Part shown: positions 36,645 through 45,431 of the stretch, in pieces
Layout: each line of letters begins with the position of its first letter
How positions within the stretch are numbered: position 1 is the first letter of the stretch
Source: Kamptonema formosum PCC 6407
GTDB lineage: Bacteria; Cyanobacteriota; Cyanobacteriia; Cyanobacteriales; Microcoleaceae
Assembly (NCBI RefSeq): GCF_000332155.1
Contig: NZ_KB235898.1
Coordinates: forward strand, 614,692-678,691
Direction: 5' to 3'
DNA: 64,000 bases
Made by a program: the position numbers and the translations under genes
The notes under the pieces: generated by a model
Database searches by the model: none
What the model was told of the DNA's origin: nothing
The model's input: only the letters and a program-made list of their open reading frames with translations

Positions 36645-37922
36645 ATGGAATACATCGAATATATCGAATCAAAGCGAAAAGCCGCAAAGAAAATCAGTGC
36701 TGATATTCGAGAAAGGTGGAACAACCGCATCGTTACTAGAGGATTACACCTATTAGGAGAACAAGGTGCTTTGCAGTATTTAGCTGATTATGGACGCGGA
36801 ATAGGTACTGCGAAAGTTGTTAGTTTTGCACTATGTGCGGAATCAGAAGGATACCCAGAGATAGCGGCTGGATTTTGGCAGAAAGCATTTGAGTTGGAGA
36901 CAGGACAAAAGGCGCTTGTTTCTAATTGGGAAAATAGTTCTGCTTCCGAAATTACTAAAAAACCTAAATCTAGCACGCAACCAAAATTTGTCAATAATAT
37001 TGATATTATACCCGAATTACCGCCACATTTACAACCAGGAAGAATCGTCACAATGCAGGCAGTAGATGCACCCAGCGAACGCTCTTATTATATAGAAAAT
37101 TCTGACTATTGGGGTCAGCCAAAACGCGATGGCAATCGAGTAGTTGTAATTGCCACCAAAGATAAAATTTACTATCAATCCCGTTCGACTCGATTGCGAC
37201 AACAGCCATCAATTGAAATTGAGATTAGATTGCTTGAAGCAGCAACTAAACTAGGATCGTTTGTTTTAGATGGGGAATTATATTATAAAAGCGTTACTGG
37301 CAGCGAACATCGAACAGGTTCTCAGGCTGCAACTGTTAATATTGAAAGTGGTTTTCCTACTATTCATCCGCACGTAGTTTATGGCATTTTCAAATCTCTT
37401 TTCTTTAAGGGAAATGACCTAACTCAGGTTACAGAGTCAGACAGAATTGCAGCAGGTGTTGTCATTGGTGAATTGCTTGCTGCTAATTCCCAAGAATTTG
37501 AAATTGTACCGACATTTCGCACCTTAGAAGAGAAAGCTTTACTGGCACGCCAGCAGGAAACAGAGAACAGAGAAGGAGAAATCTGGATTTTGCATAACTG
37601 CCGCTATGTGGGAGGAAAAGATGTCCGCACCTTCCCAATGGTGAGAACTAAATACTGTCTTGAACTCGATTTATTAATCGTAGGGCTGACTAATACAAAA
37701 GTTGCAGGGCGACCATTTAGTGCAATTGAAGTTGCACGAGAAATTGAGGGTAAATTAGTCCCTGTGGGAACGGTTGGGACTGGTTTTAGCATGGAAGAAA
37801 TGGAGGAAATTTCCCGACGCTATGCTGCCAATCCTCACGGTGTTAAAATAAAAGTGCGATCGCAAGGCTTGACAGAAAGTGGACTACTTTGGCACGCTCG
37901 ATTTCTTGAGTTTAGTCCATAA
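36645..37922 (+). CDS. ATP-dependent DNA-ligase-like protein
   Basis: 425 residues. The nucleotidyltransferase core shows motif I as KRDGNR with candidate adenylated Lys160, motif III LDGELYYK (Glu211), motif IV REGEIWIL (310-316) and motif V RTKYCLELDLLIVG, followed by an OB-fold-like end (VPVGTVGTGFSMEEMEEISRR). About 125 N-terminal residues are helical and not recognised. Cyanobacteria seal DNA with NAD-dependent LigA, so this is an accessory, ATP-type ligase. No Ku or LigD polymerase gene is adjacent, but an SbcD-like nuclease lies 1.4 kb away. Activity is inferred from the intact motifs. Confidence 0.82.
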   Translation: MEYIEYIESKRKAAKKISADIRERWNNRIVTRGLHLLGEQGALQYLADYGRGIGTAKVVSFALCAESEGYPEIAAGFWQKAFELETGQKALVSNWENSSASEITKKPKSSTQPKFVNNIDIIPELPPHLQPGRIVTMQAVDAPSERSYYIENSDYWGQPKRDGNRVVVIATKDKIYYQSRSTRLRQQPSIEIEIRLLEAATKLGSFVLDGELYYKSVTGSEHRTGSQAATVNIESGFPTIHPHVVYGIFKSLFFKGNDLTQVTESDRIAAGVVIGELLAANSQEFEIVPTFRTLEEKALLARQQETENREGEIWILHNCRYVGGKDVRTFPMVRTKYCLELDLLIVGLTNTKVAGRPFSAIEVAREIEGKLVPVGTVGTGFSMEEMEEISRRYAANPHGVKIKVRSQGLTESGLLWHARFLEFSP

Positions 37923-37995
37923 ATGTGCTTGTGACAATATCCATAACGCCGTCATCCTGGCGGTAGTCAATGTAAAATTAGCGGAGAAAATTTAA

Positions 37996-38574
37996 ATGTT
38001 TGCTAATCAAAAAAAATTCTACATTTCCCCCGAAGACTATCTAGAAGGTGAACGGCAAAGTCCGATTAAACATGAGTATCGACGCGGCCACGTCTATGCG
38101 ATGACGGGCGCTAAGAACCCCCATGTACGCCTCTCTGTTAAATTAGTAAGTTTGTTAGAAAATCATCTTGATGATACGAACTGCCTTGTTTTCATGGCAG
38201 ATACGAAAGTCAGAATTGAAGAAGCTGATTGCTATTACTATCCTGATGTAGCGGTGACTTGCGATGAAAGGGATACAAATTCTACGGAAGATTTTATTCT
38301 CTATCCTTCCCTAATTATTGAGGTGCTGTCTCCATCAACGGCAATTTTTGACAGAAATGAGAAATTTGCAGACTATCAAAATTTATCAAGCTTGCAGGAA
38401 TATGTGCTAGTCAATCAATCTCAGGTTAGGATCGAGTGTTTTCGTCTCAATGCTGAGGGAATTTGGGTTTCTCAGACTTATGAACAGGGAGATGAGTTAC
38501 ACTTAGCTAGTGTAAATTTTAGCTGCCCGATGAGCGAAATTTATCGCAAAATTCCGGGTGTAATTCCCGACTAA
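37996..38574 (+). CDS. Uma2 family endonuclease-like protein, copy 1
   Basis: 192 residues. The PD-(D/E)xK-like core has EADCYYYPDVAVTCDERD and PSLIIEVLSPST, with the Asp and Glu candidates typical of Uma2 (DUF820) proteins, and ADYQNLSSLQEYVLVNQSQV after. These are abundant in cyanobacteria and are thought to derive from transposon-type nucleases; their role is unknown. Followed by a near-identical tandem copy 51 bases later. Confidence 0.9.
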   Translation: MFANQKKFYISPEDYLEGERQSPIKHEYRRGHVYAMTGAKNPHVRLSVKLVSLLENHLDDTNCLVFMADTKVRIEEADCYYYPDVAVTCDERDTNSTEDFILYPSLIIEVLSPSTAIFDRNEKFADYQNLSSLQEYVLVNQSQVRIECFRLNAEGIWVSQTYEQGDELHLASVNFSCPMSEIYRKIPGVIPD

Positions 38575-38625
38575 ACTTGCTAGTAAAGGCAGCGACACAA
38601 ATTATAATTATGGAGCTTTAGCCAA

Positions 38626-39204
38626 ATGTTTGCTAATCAAAAAAAATTCTACATTTCCCCCAAAGACTATCTAGAAGGTGAGCGGCAAAGTCCGATTAAA
38701 CATGAGTATCGGTGCGGGCACGTCTATGCGATGACTGGTGCTAAGAATCCTCATGTACTCCTTTCTCTGAGCTTAGCAAGTCTGCTAAGGATTCATCTAC
38801 TAGATACTAATTGTCAGGTTTTCATGGCAGATACAAAAGTCAGAATTGAAGAAGCTGATTGCTATTACTATCCTGATGTAGCGGTGACTTGCGATGAAAG
38901 AGATACAGATTCTACGGAAGATTTTATTCTCTATCCTTCTCTAATTATTGAAGTGCTGTCTCCATCAACGGCAATTTTTGACAGAAATGAGAAATTTGCA
39001 GACTATCAAAATTTATCCAGCTTACAGGAATATGTGCTAGTCAATCAATCTCAGGTTAGGATCGAGTGTTTTCGTCTCAATGCTGAGGGACTTTGGGTTT
39101 CTCAGACTTATGAACAGGGAGATGAGTTACACTTAGCTAGTGTAAATTTTAGCTGCCCGATGAGCGAAATTTATCGCAAAATTCCGGGAATAGATAATGA
39201 ATAA
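38626..39204 (+). CDS. Uma2 family endonuclease-like protein, copy 2
   Basis: 192 residues, over 90% identical to the preceding protein. The differences are concentrated in one block (VLLSLSLASLLRIHLLDTNCQVF here against VRLSVKLVSLLENHLDDTNC there, about residues 48-68) and in the last five residues. The repeat period is 630 bases, including the segment just before the ATG. A tandem duplication with later local divergence or conversion is the simplest history. Confidence 0.9.
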   Translation: MFANQKKFYISPKDYLEGERQSPIKHEYRCGHVYAMTGAKNPHVLLSLSLASLLRIHLLDTNCQVFMADTKVRIEEADCYYYPDVAVTCDERDTDSTEDFILYPSLIIEVLSPSTAIFDRNEKFADYQNLSSLQEYVLVNQSQVRIECFRLNAEGLWVSQTYEQGDELHLASVNFSCPMSEIYRKIPGIDNE

Positions 39205-39214
39205 AATTATTTTA

Positions 39215-39350
39215 CGTAACGCCGCCATCTTAGCGGTTAACTCACCGCGCCTGTTGGCGGCGTTACACTTTTGGGGAAGTTCTACACTACTAAGTAAATC
39301 CTTCTTCCTTCTCTCCTAGATAACTAAATCCTTCTTCCTTCTACTTAACA
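39215..39350. repeat. GTAACGCCGCCA palindrome and CTTCTTCCTTCTCTCC units
   Basis: ACGTAACGCCGCCATC (from 39215) faces TTGGCGGCGTTAC (39254-39266). Two CCTTCTTCCTTCTCTCC-type units follow (39298-39350). A related GTCGCCATCCTGG/CCAGGATGTCGGCG palindrome is at 62175. Confidence 0.75.
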
Positions 39351-39369
39351 ATTACAGGAGAACGAAATA

Positions 39370-40623
39370 ATGATTAAAATTCTTCACGTCTCAGACATCC
39401 ACATGGGAAGCGGGTTATCTCATGGAAAAACTAATCCAGAAACGGGTTTAAATACGCGGCTGGAAGATTTTACTAGCACTCTAGGGCGCTGTATGGATAG
39501 GGCAATTTCTGAGCCAGTTGATTTGGTTATATTTGGCGGAGATGCTTTCCCTGACGCTACGCCGCCGCCATTTGTAAAAGAAGCTTTTGCCCGCCAATTT
39601 AGCCGCTTAGTCGAGGCTCAAATTCCGACAGTATTGCTAGTAGGAAATCACGACCAACATTCCCAAGGACAGGGAGGCGCGAGTTTAGGAATTTACCGCA
39701 CTTTGGGAGTGCCAGGATTTATTGTAGGCGATCGCCTAGAACTCCATCGCATCCAAACCCGCAACGGCCCAGTACAAGTTATAACCCTTCCCTGGCTTAC
39801 CCGTTCTACCTTAATGGCGCGATCGGAAACCGAAGGTTTTTCCCTCGACGATGTTAACAAATTACTAGCCGATCGCCTTAGAGTTGCGATCGAAGGTGAA
39901 ATCCGCCGCCTCGACTCAGAAGTACCAACCATATTACTCGCTCACTTGATGGCAGATCGAGCCAATCTCGGCGCTGAACGTTTTTTAGCCGTTGGAAAAG
40001 GCTTTAACATCCCCCTGTCAATGCTGACTCGTCCCTGTTTCGACTATGTAGCCCTCGGTCACGTCCACAAACATCAGAATCTTAACAAATCTAACGACCC
40101 TCCCGTAATCTATCCCGGTAGCATAGAACGAGTTGATTTTAGCGAAGAAAAAGAAGACAAAGGTTTTGTCTTAGTTGAACTAGAGCGTGGAAGGGCCACT
40201 TGGGAATTTTGCCCTTTGCCAGTACGGGATTTTTGCACCATTAAAGTTGATGTATCCCAAGCACAAAATCCTCAAGTAGAAATACTCAAAGCAATTGAGA
40301 AAAAGGAGATTAAAGACGCGGTAGTGCGGTTAATTTACCAGTTGCGATCGGATCAATTAAACACTATCGAAAATGCAGAACTGCACAGCGCTTTGAAGGA
40401 AGCTCACAGCTACACCATTCAACCAGAATTGCTCAGTCAACTTGCTAGACCTCGCTTGCCAGAGCTGGATTCCAGCAACAGCATCGACCCCTTGGAAGCA
40501 CTGAAAACTTATCTAGACAGTCGGGAAGACCTCAAAGAGATAGCAGAGAATATGTTAGAGGCAGCCAACAGCTTGCTCGATCGCGAAGAGGAACCAATAC
40601 TGGAGTTAAGTAAAGGAACATAA
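39370..40623 (+). CDS. SbcD-like DNA repair exonuclease (metallophosphoesterase)
   Basis: 417 residues. Motifs in order are HVSDIHMGSG, VIFGGDAFPD, LLVGNHDQHS, ILLAHLMADR and ALGHVHKHQN, giving a complete two-metal phosphoesterase site. The C-terminal region (about 300-410) is a capping/partner-binding part. SbcD works with the ATPase SbcC in processing DNA ends, but no sbcC is adjacent, so the partner must be elsewhere or absent. Start ATG 39370 is preceded by ACAGGAGAACG. Confidence 0.92.
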   Translation: MIKILHVSDIHMGSGLSHGKTNPETGLNTRLEDFTSTLGRCMDRAISEPVDLVIFGGDAFPDATPPPFVKEAFARQFSRLVEAQIPTVLLVGNHDQHSQGQGGASLGIYRTLGVPGFIVGDRLELHRIQTRNGPVQVITLPWLTRSTLMARSETEGFSLDDVNKLLADRLRVAIEGEIRRLDSEVPTILLAHLMADRANLGAERFLAVGKGFNIPLSMLTRPCFDYVALGHVHKHQNLNKSNDPPVIYPGSIERVDFSEEKEDKGFVLVELERGRATWEFCPLPVRDFCTIKVDVSQAQNPQVEILKAIEKKEIKDAVVRLIYQLRSDQLNTIENAELHSALKEAHSYTIQPELLSQLARPRLPELDSSNSIDPLEALKTYLDSREDLKEIAENMLEAANSLLDREEEPILELSKGT

Positions 40624-41040
40624 TTAGCCTGAAAATATCGATTCCCTAAAAGCTAGTGACCTAAGTGTTTTCCCTTCAGTCTGCTGATAAATAGGTTCTA
40701 GTGAGAGGTGAGAAAGATCACAAGGTGAAGTGACGGGGATCGTCGCAATCCCCTAAAGAATAATTGTGTTAGGGATTAGTTTTCTAGTGACTGGTACTAG
40801 CAATAAAAATCATCCATTGGGAAGATACAGCTCAAATATTAAATCAAATACTATTTATTTAGATAACAGTTTATTTAGATAGTAGTCGCCATGCTCGTTA
40901 GAATCTTATTAATTTCTGAAACTCTTGCTGAAGATTGCCTTTCACTTCTGCCTTTGTAGATAACTAACTTTTTCGGCATCGCTCTTTTCTGCCTTCTGCC
41001 TTAGCCTTCTGCTATATATGAATTTAATGGATGTACAGCA
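40624..41040. other. Intergenic region with a small hairpin
   Basis: GGGGAT (40735-40740) and ATCCCC (40748-40753) form a weak hairpin that might end the sbcD-like transcript. Otherwise about 420 bases without a gene, tRNA or repeat that I can support. Confidence 0.4.
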
Positions 41041-41244
41041 ATGATAAACAACCCAAGTTTTTTTTCCAACCAAATCCTTGAGTTATATGCTCAGGTTTCT
41101 TGCACGGGCCAACTAACTCGTACAGATAAATTAACATTAGAATCTGCTTTGTCCAATGGTTCACTAGACAAAGAAGAGAAAATAGCAATACAACGGCTGT
41201 TCTATGCTCTACGCCGAGGATATTTTCATCTCGTGGACAACTAA
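41041..41244 (+). CDS. Small conserved cyanobacterial protein
   Basis: 67 residues, MINNPSFFSNQILELYAQVS ... GQLTRTDKLTLESALSNGSLDKEEKIAIQRLFYALRRGYFHLVDN. The ILELYAQVS, LTRTD and IQRLFYALRRG parts recall a family of short helical proteins found in many cyanobacteria. No function is known. ATG 41041 lacks a clear Shine-Dalgarno. A MITE-like element begins just after the stop. Confidence 0.75.
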   Translation: MINNPSFFSNQILELYAQVSCTGQLTRTDKLTLESALSNGSLDKEEKIAIQRLFYALRRGYFHLVDN

Positions 41245-41247
41245 CAC

Positions 41248-41355
41248 ATGACTTACGCACCCAACCAAAGAAACCGGGTTTTTTGACAAAAATACTTCGC
41301 CCGAACCCACAGATTCTGTAAAAAACCCGGTTTCTGGAACTCCACAGTAAGTCCT
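41248..41355 (+). repeat. MITE-like palindromic element, copy 3
   Basis: ACTTACGCACCCAACC, then AAAGAAACCGGGTTTTTTG, centre AATACTTCGCCCG and ACAGATTCTG, then AAAAAACCCGGTTTCTGG and GTAAGTCCT. Same family as 2349-2443 and 7766-7877; the outer inverted ends are AGGACTTAC-like. Confidence 0.85.
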
Positions 41356-41370
41356 AAATTAGCGATTAGC

Positions 41371-41413
41371 CATTACCAATTACCAATTACCAATTACCAA
41401 TTCCCAATTACCA
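41371..41413. repeat. Heptanucleotide array (ATTACCA)
   Basis: Six units of ATTACCA/TTCCCAA immediately after the stop of the minus-strand coiled-coil gene (stop at 41416-41414), in the same family as the arrays at 46107 and 46845. Confidence 0.93.
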
Positions 41414-42700
41414 TCAATTCTGTTTTCTATATCTAAGTGCCTGTTCAATTTTTTCAATTAGATATCGCGAATCTCCCTGTTGTACCAACTTTTCTAACTG
41501 CGAGACTGCCGCTTCAGACCTCTCGATTTGTTGAACCAAAGAATCTACACTGGTAGTATCTACGTTTCTCAAATGCTCTTGTAGAATTGGAATTAAATTG
41601 GGATTTTGATTCCTGGCAAATTCCTCTAATTCTAACAATGCCATCTCTCCCCGTTCTATCTTTTGACTGACACTCCTAGCAGCGTTAGCGTTGGCTTTAG
41701 CAGTCTCAGTGAGTTCTTGGATACGAATTTTAAAACGGCTAGTGATTTGATCGATTTGATTGCCTACCTCAAAAGCTTGGCTTACCAGTCGGCTAATTTC
41801 TAAACTTACTTGGCTCAGCCCATTAGATTGATTACCCTGCTGGTTGGAGACAATTGTAGCTTGTACTGCTAAGTGTCGAATTTGTTGGATAATCTCTCCA
41901 ATTAATTTAGAAGCACTGTTAACTCCTTCTAAATCTTTGCCTATTACCTTACCAAGATCTAAAATTTTATCTGTATTGTTGCAAATAAAATTAGAACCCT
42001 GAAAAGTCGCTTGGAAAGCTTGCTTGCCTTCTACGCAAATTAATTGAGCAATACGAATAAATCGTTGATTTAGCTGGGCAATTTCTTGGGCTTGTTTCAA
42101 GAGTTCTGTTTGTTCAGAACTATAATTTTGGCTGGGCTTTTGTTTTCTCTTCAGAGTAGCTTGTAGAAGTTGGCTATATTCCTTAACTTTTGTCTGTCCT
42201 TGCTGAATTTTTTCAATATACTGCTGCGCTTCTAACTTTTGCTGGTGAATCGCCTTATTAGCTTGAGCTAACATTTGAGACTGAGCTAAAATTAGAGTTT
42301 GGATATCGAGCAGGTGGAGACCTCGATCTTCTAAAACGATAATAATTGGTTCATAAACCAGGTCTTTAGGTCGATTAAGAGCTGTTTGCACGGCTTCATC
42401 TATTTTCCAATTTTCAGAAAGCACCAAAGGGGGAATTCTAATAAAATCTAAAAGCAAACGAATCGGCCGTTGCCAATAAAGCTCAACTCGATCGGGGAGA
42501 CTCATTTGTTCTCGAAATTTGACACGAGAAATCATGCCCAACATTTGTGAGTCTTGAGTAATAATTACTCCAGGCAGATCGGGTTGCTGCCCAAATTTTT
42601 GGGCGATAACCTGTCCGAGAGTTGTAGAACTCACTTGGAAGTCATGGGAGGGCAATTGGCCTAGCGTGGAATCCAGCGTTAGCTGAGTTAGGTCGCTCAT
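41414..42700 (-). CDS. Cytoplasmic MCP-like coiled-coil signalling protein
   Basis: 428 residues. Residues ~1-135 resemble a CBS/ligand-binding region (LPGVIITQDSQMLGMISRVKFREQM ... VYEPIIIVLEDRGLHLLDIQ). A long coiled-coil then includes SKLIGEIIQQIRHLAVQATIVSNQQGN and ISRLVSQAFEVGNQIDQITS, which resemble the signalling hairpin of methyl-accepting chemotaxis proteins. There is no membrane helix. It is divergent from the hybrid kinase gene 180 bases away and could be part of the same signalling path. The family assignment is moderate. Confidence 0.7.
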   Translation of the reverse strand: MSDLTQLTLDSTLGQLPSHDFQVSSTTLGQVIAQKFGQQPDLPGVIITQDSQMLGMISRVKFREQMSLPDRVELYWQRPIRLLLDFIRIPPLVLSENWKIDEAVQTALNRPKDLVYEPIIIVLEDRGLHLLDIQTLILAQSQMLAQANKAIHQQKLEAQQYIEKIQQGQTKVKEYSQLLQATLKRKQKPSQNYSSEQTELLKQAQEIAQLNQRFIRIAQLICVEGKQAFQATFQGSNFICNNTDKILDLGKVIGKDLEGVNSASKLIGEIIQQIRHLAVQATIVSNQQGNQSNGLSQVSLEISRLVSQAFEVGNQIDQITSRFKIRIQELTETAKANANAARSVSQKIERGEMALLELEEFARNQNPNLIPILQEHLRNVDTTSVDSLVQQIERSEAAVSQLEKLVQQGDSRYLIEKIEQALRYRKQN

Positions 42701-42821
42701 GCACCCTAGTACCGTAGGTAAAAGTCAACAAACCATATATCTTGGCATTATACTGGTTTAAGGTTAAATAAACTCATCATGCTGTCTGAGTTCCACCAAA
42801 CTCGCTGATTCTATTCCCTTC

Positions 42822-42880
42822 TTACCCTAGCCCCTAGCCCCTAGCCCCCTAGCCCCTAACCGCCTTGGCGGTTGCTATAA
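42822..42880. repeat. Compound CCCTAGC array plus CGGTTGCTATA module at a gene start
   Basis: Five CCCTAGC heptamers are followed by CTAACCGCCTTGGCGGTTGCTATAA, which ends directly at the ATG of the hybrid kinase. The palindromic CCGCCTTGGCGG and the TATAA are positioned where a promoter and leader should be. The same compound lies at 13358-13415. Confidence 0.9.
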
Positions 42881-45331
42881 ATGTCTATTCTTACACATCC
42901 AACATTAACTCGGACTTTACCTGTAGAAACCTTTGATGCTATTTGCCAACTATTACAGCAAATGGCTCAAATTCCAGGTACATTACTGCTTAGGGAAAAT
43001 GCAATCGCCGCAACTGAATTTACCGCTGAGTTCCCCCAACACTTTGCAATATTTATTTCGGAAAAATTTAGCGCCCTATTGTGGGTGAAGGAAGAGGTGC
43101 AGAGTGGGAGAGATGTCTGCGATCTCCCCAATCAAAAATCAAAAATCAAAAATCCAATAGTCTCCAATACCTTGTTAAATGTCGGGTTGACTTTCGCTCC
43201 AGAAGTAATCGCTGCTTTTGGTTATAAACTATGCGATCTTCACATAGCAGCAGGGGCAAAACTGCTAAGAAATATTGACATTTATGCCATGAGAATGGCG
43301 CTAAAAAATATAAAATCTAATGATGCTAATGTCCAGAGTGAATTTACCTTGCAATTGCTAGAAATTATTTCCTTAAATTGCTGTGTAAATTCTCCCCTCT
43401 CTCCTTCCGGGTGCAAATCTATAGAAGATTCCTGTCACCCGCAACTCGAACAAGAACGACTTTTAAATCAGGTAACAACTCAGATTCGGGATAGTTTAGA
43501 ATTGCCAGTGATTTTGTCAACGGCAGTCCAGCAGTTGCGACAATTTTTGCAAGTCGATCGTCTATTAATTTATCAATTTGAACACCGACAAAAAACTACC
43601 GAAAATATTGAAAATAATCCTCCTACTAAAAACTCCGTCAAACAGGCTTCACAGCCACTCTTTGGTCGTGTTAATTATGAAGCTTTGGCGAATGAAAAAA
43701 TCGCTTCTGTACTTTACTTATCTGAAGGATCGGCTTGTTTTCCCGATGTACCCAACTATCAAGAGAAATATCGCAAAGGAATTACTATCGGTGTCGCAGA
43801 TATCGAAACTACCTACAGCGATCGCCCCTGTTTTTTAGAGTTTATGCGCTCGTGTCAGGTACGAGCTAAGTTAGTAGTACCGATTATAGTTCAAGAAGAA
43901 CTTTGGGGGCTACTGATTGCCCACCAGTGTTTTGAGGTACGCGAGTGGGAAGAAAGTAAAAAAACATTTCTGAGACAAATTGCAGAACACTTGGCGATCG
44001 CAATTTGCCAAGCTGAACTCTATGCAGAGTTGCAGCAGCAAAAACATACCCTAGAACAGCGGGTAATTGAGCGCACCCAGGAACTCCAAGATGCACTAGC
44101 TGCGGCCCAATCAGCGAGTCTTGCCAAAAGTGAATTCTTAGCAACTATGAGTCATGAATTACGGACTCCTCTCACCTGCGTAATTGGTATTTCCGCTACT
44201 CTCCTACGTTGGTGTTGTGGCAATGAAGCTAATACCAAGATTCCTCCTTCCAAGCAGAAAAATTACTTACAAACTATTCATGATAGCGGCAAAAAGTTGT
44301 TGGATTTAATCGAAGATATTCTAGATTTATCCCAAGTAGAAGCTGGGAATACGGCATTAAAAATCAGTGAATTTTCCCTATCTCAAGTAGCTTATTTAAC
44401 TGTAGCCGATCTCAAGGAACAAGCAGCAGCTAAACACATAGCAATCGCGATTGAACAGCAAATTGAACCCGGTCACGAGCGCTTTGTAGGCGACCAGCGT
44501 AGAATTAAACAAATCCTCTTCAATCTATTGACAAATGCCATTAAGTTTACCCCAAAAGGGGGGCGAGTAACCCTCCGGGTTTCCGTAAAAGGTGAAAAAT
44601 CTATAGCCGAATTGCGTCAAAATAGCATTAAATCGGGTGGAAATATTGCTGTTTTCCAAGTAGAAGATACTGGCATTGGCATTGCTAAAGAGCAGCAATC
44701 TTTACTCTTTCAGAAATTTAAGCAGTTAGATTCACCTTACCGCCGCGAATATAGCGGTATTGGTTTAGGTTTAGCCTTAACTAAACACCTAGTAGAATTA
44801 CATGGCGGCGCGATCGAAGTTAAATCTACTGTCGGCGTTGGCTCTATTTTTACAGCATTTATTCCAGTTCAAAATGTCAAAAAAATTGAGCGAGTTGCAA
44901 ATAGGAAAGAGGAACAGACAGATTCATTATTTATCTCTCAATCTTCTGCTTTGCAAGGTTGTCTGGTTGTAATTGAAGAAAACGAGGAAATTGCCGCGCT
45001 TATTTGCGATATTATGACAGCAGCAGGACTGCAAGTAGTGTGGATGATTGAAGGTTCTACTGCGGTAGAACAAATTAAATTGTTTCAGCCTATAGTTGTA
45101 ATTGTTGATATGCGCTTGCCTGGAATAGATGGTTATGAAATTATCCATCAGTTGAGAAACCTCAGCGCCAATTATGCTCAAGGTCTCAAAATTCTAGCTT
45201 TAACAAATAAGACAATGCTATCCGATCAAAAGGCAGCCATGAATGCAGGTGCAGATGATTATTTGAATAAACCTGTGCAGCCAGAGGAATTATTACATAA
45301 GATCGCGAATTTGCTAATAACTAATGGCTAA
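42881..45331 (+). CDS. Hybrid histidine kinase with cyanobacteriochrome-like GAF domain
   Basis: 816 residues. An N-terminal ~190-residue region is unassigned (DICT-like possible). A GAF domain at about 200-385 follows (LSTAVQQLRQFLQVDRLLIYQF ... VRAKLVVPIIVQEELWGLLI). It has Cys286 in SACFPD and Cys317 in RPCFLEF, the positions of the second and the canonical bilin-binding cysteines of cyanobacteriochromes. A coiled linker then leads to HisKA with MSHELRTPL, HATPase_c with NLLTNAIKFTPKGG and DTGIGIAKEQ, and a receiver domain (VVIEENEE ... VVIVDMRLPGIDGYE, phospho-Asp; LTNKT, Lys). Three in-frame 7-base units (43131-43151) encode NQKSKIKN. The gene begins directly after a compound repeat, so the first ~100 residues should be checked. 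Confidence 0.9.
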   Translation: MSILTHPTLTRTLPVETFDAICQLLQQMAQIPGTLLLRENAIAATEFTAEFPQHFAIFISEKFSALLWVKEEVQSGRDVCDLPNQKSKIKNPIVSNTLLNVGLTFAPEVIAAFGYKLCDLHIAAGAKLLRNIDIYAMRMALKNIKSNDANVQSEFTLQLLEIISLNCCVNSPLSPSGCKSIEDSCHPQLEQERLLNQVTTQIRDSLELPVILSTAVQQLRQFLQVDRLLIYQFEHRQKTTENIENNPPTKNSVKQASQPLFGRVNYEALANEKIASVLYLSEGSACFPDVPNYQEKYRKGITIGVADIETTYSDRPCFLEFMRSCQVRAKLVVPIIVQEELWGLLIAHQCFEVREWEESKKTFLRQIAEHLAIAICQAELYAELQQQKHTLEQRVIERTQELQDALAAAQSASLAKSEFLATMSHELRTPLTCVIGISATLLRWCCGNEANTKIPPSKQKNYLQTIHDSGKKLLDLIEDILDLSQVEAGNTALKISEFSLSQVAYLTVADLKEQAAAKHIAIAIEQQIEPGHERFVGDQRRIKQILFNLLTNAIKFTPKGGRVTLRVSVKGEKSIAELRQNSIKSGGNIAVFQVEDTGIGIAKEQQSLLFQKFKQLDSPYRREYSGIGLGLALTKHLVELHGGAIEVKSTVGVGSIFTAFIPVQNVKKIERVANRKEEQTDSLFISQSSALQGCLVVIEENEEIAALICDIMTAAGLQVVWMIEGSTAVEQIKLFQPIVVIVDMRLPGIDGYEIIHQLRNLSANYAQGLKILALTNKTMLSDQKAAMNAGADDYLNKPVQPEELLHKIANLLITNG
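43131..43154. repeat. Heptamer units (ATCAAAA) within the kinase gene
   Basis: Three perfect 7-base units (21 bases) keep the frame and encode part of NQKSKIKNP at about residues 84-91. Confidence 0.9.
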
Positions 45332-45431
45332 GATTACTGGGAATATTGCATGATTTTTGAGGGCTGCTATAACTTGACAGATAAAGGTTGTCTGCGGTAA
45401 TTTATCCTTAATAATCTAGATAAGAGAAAAG

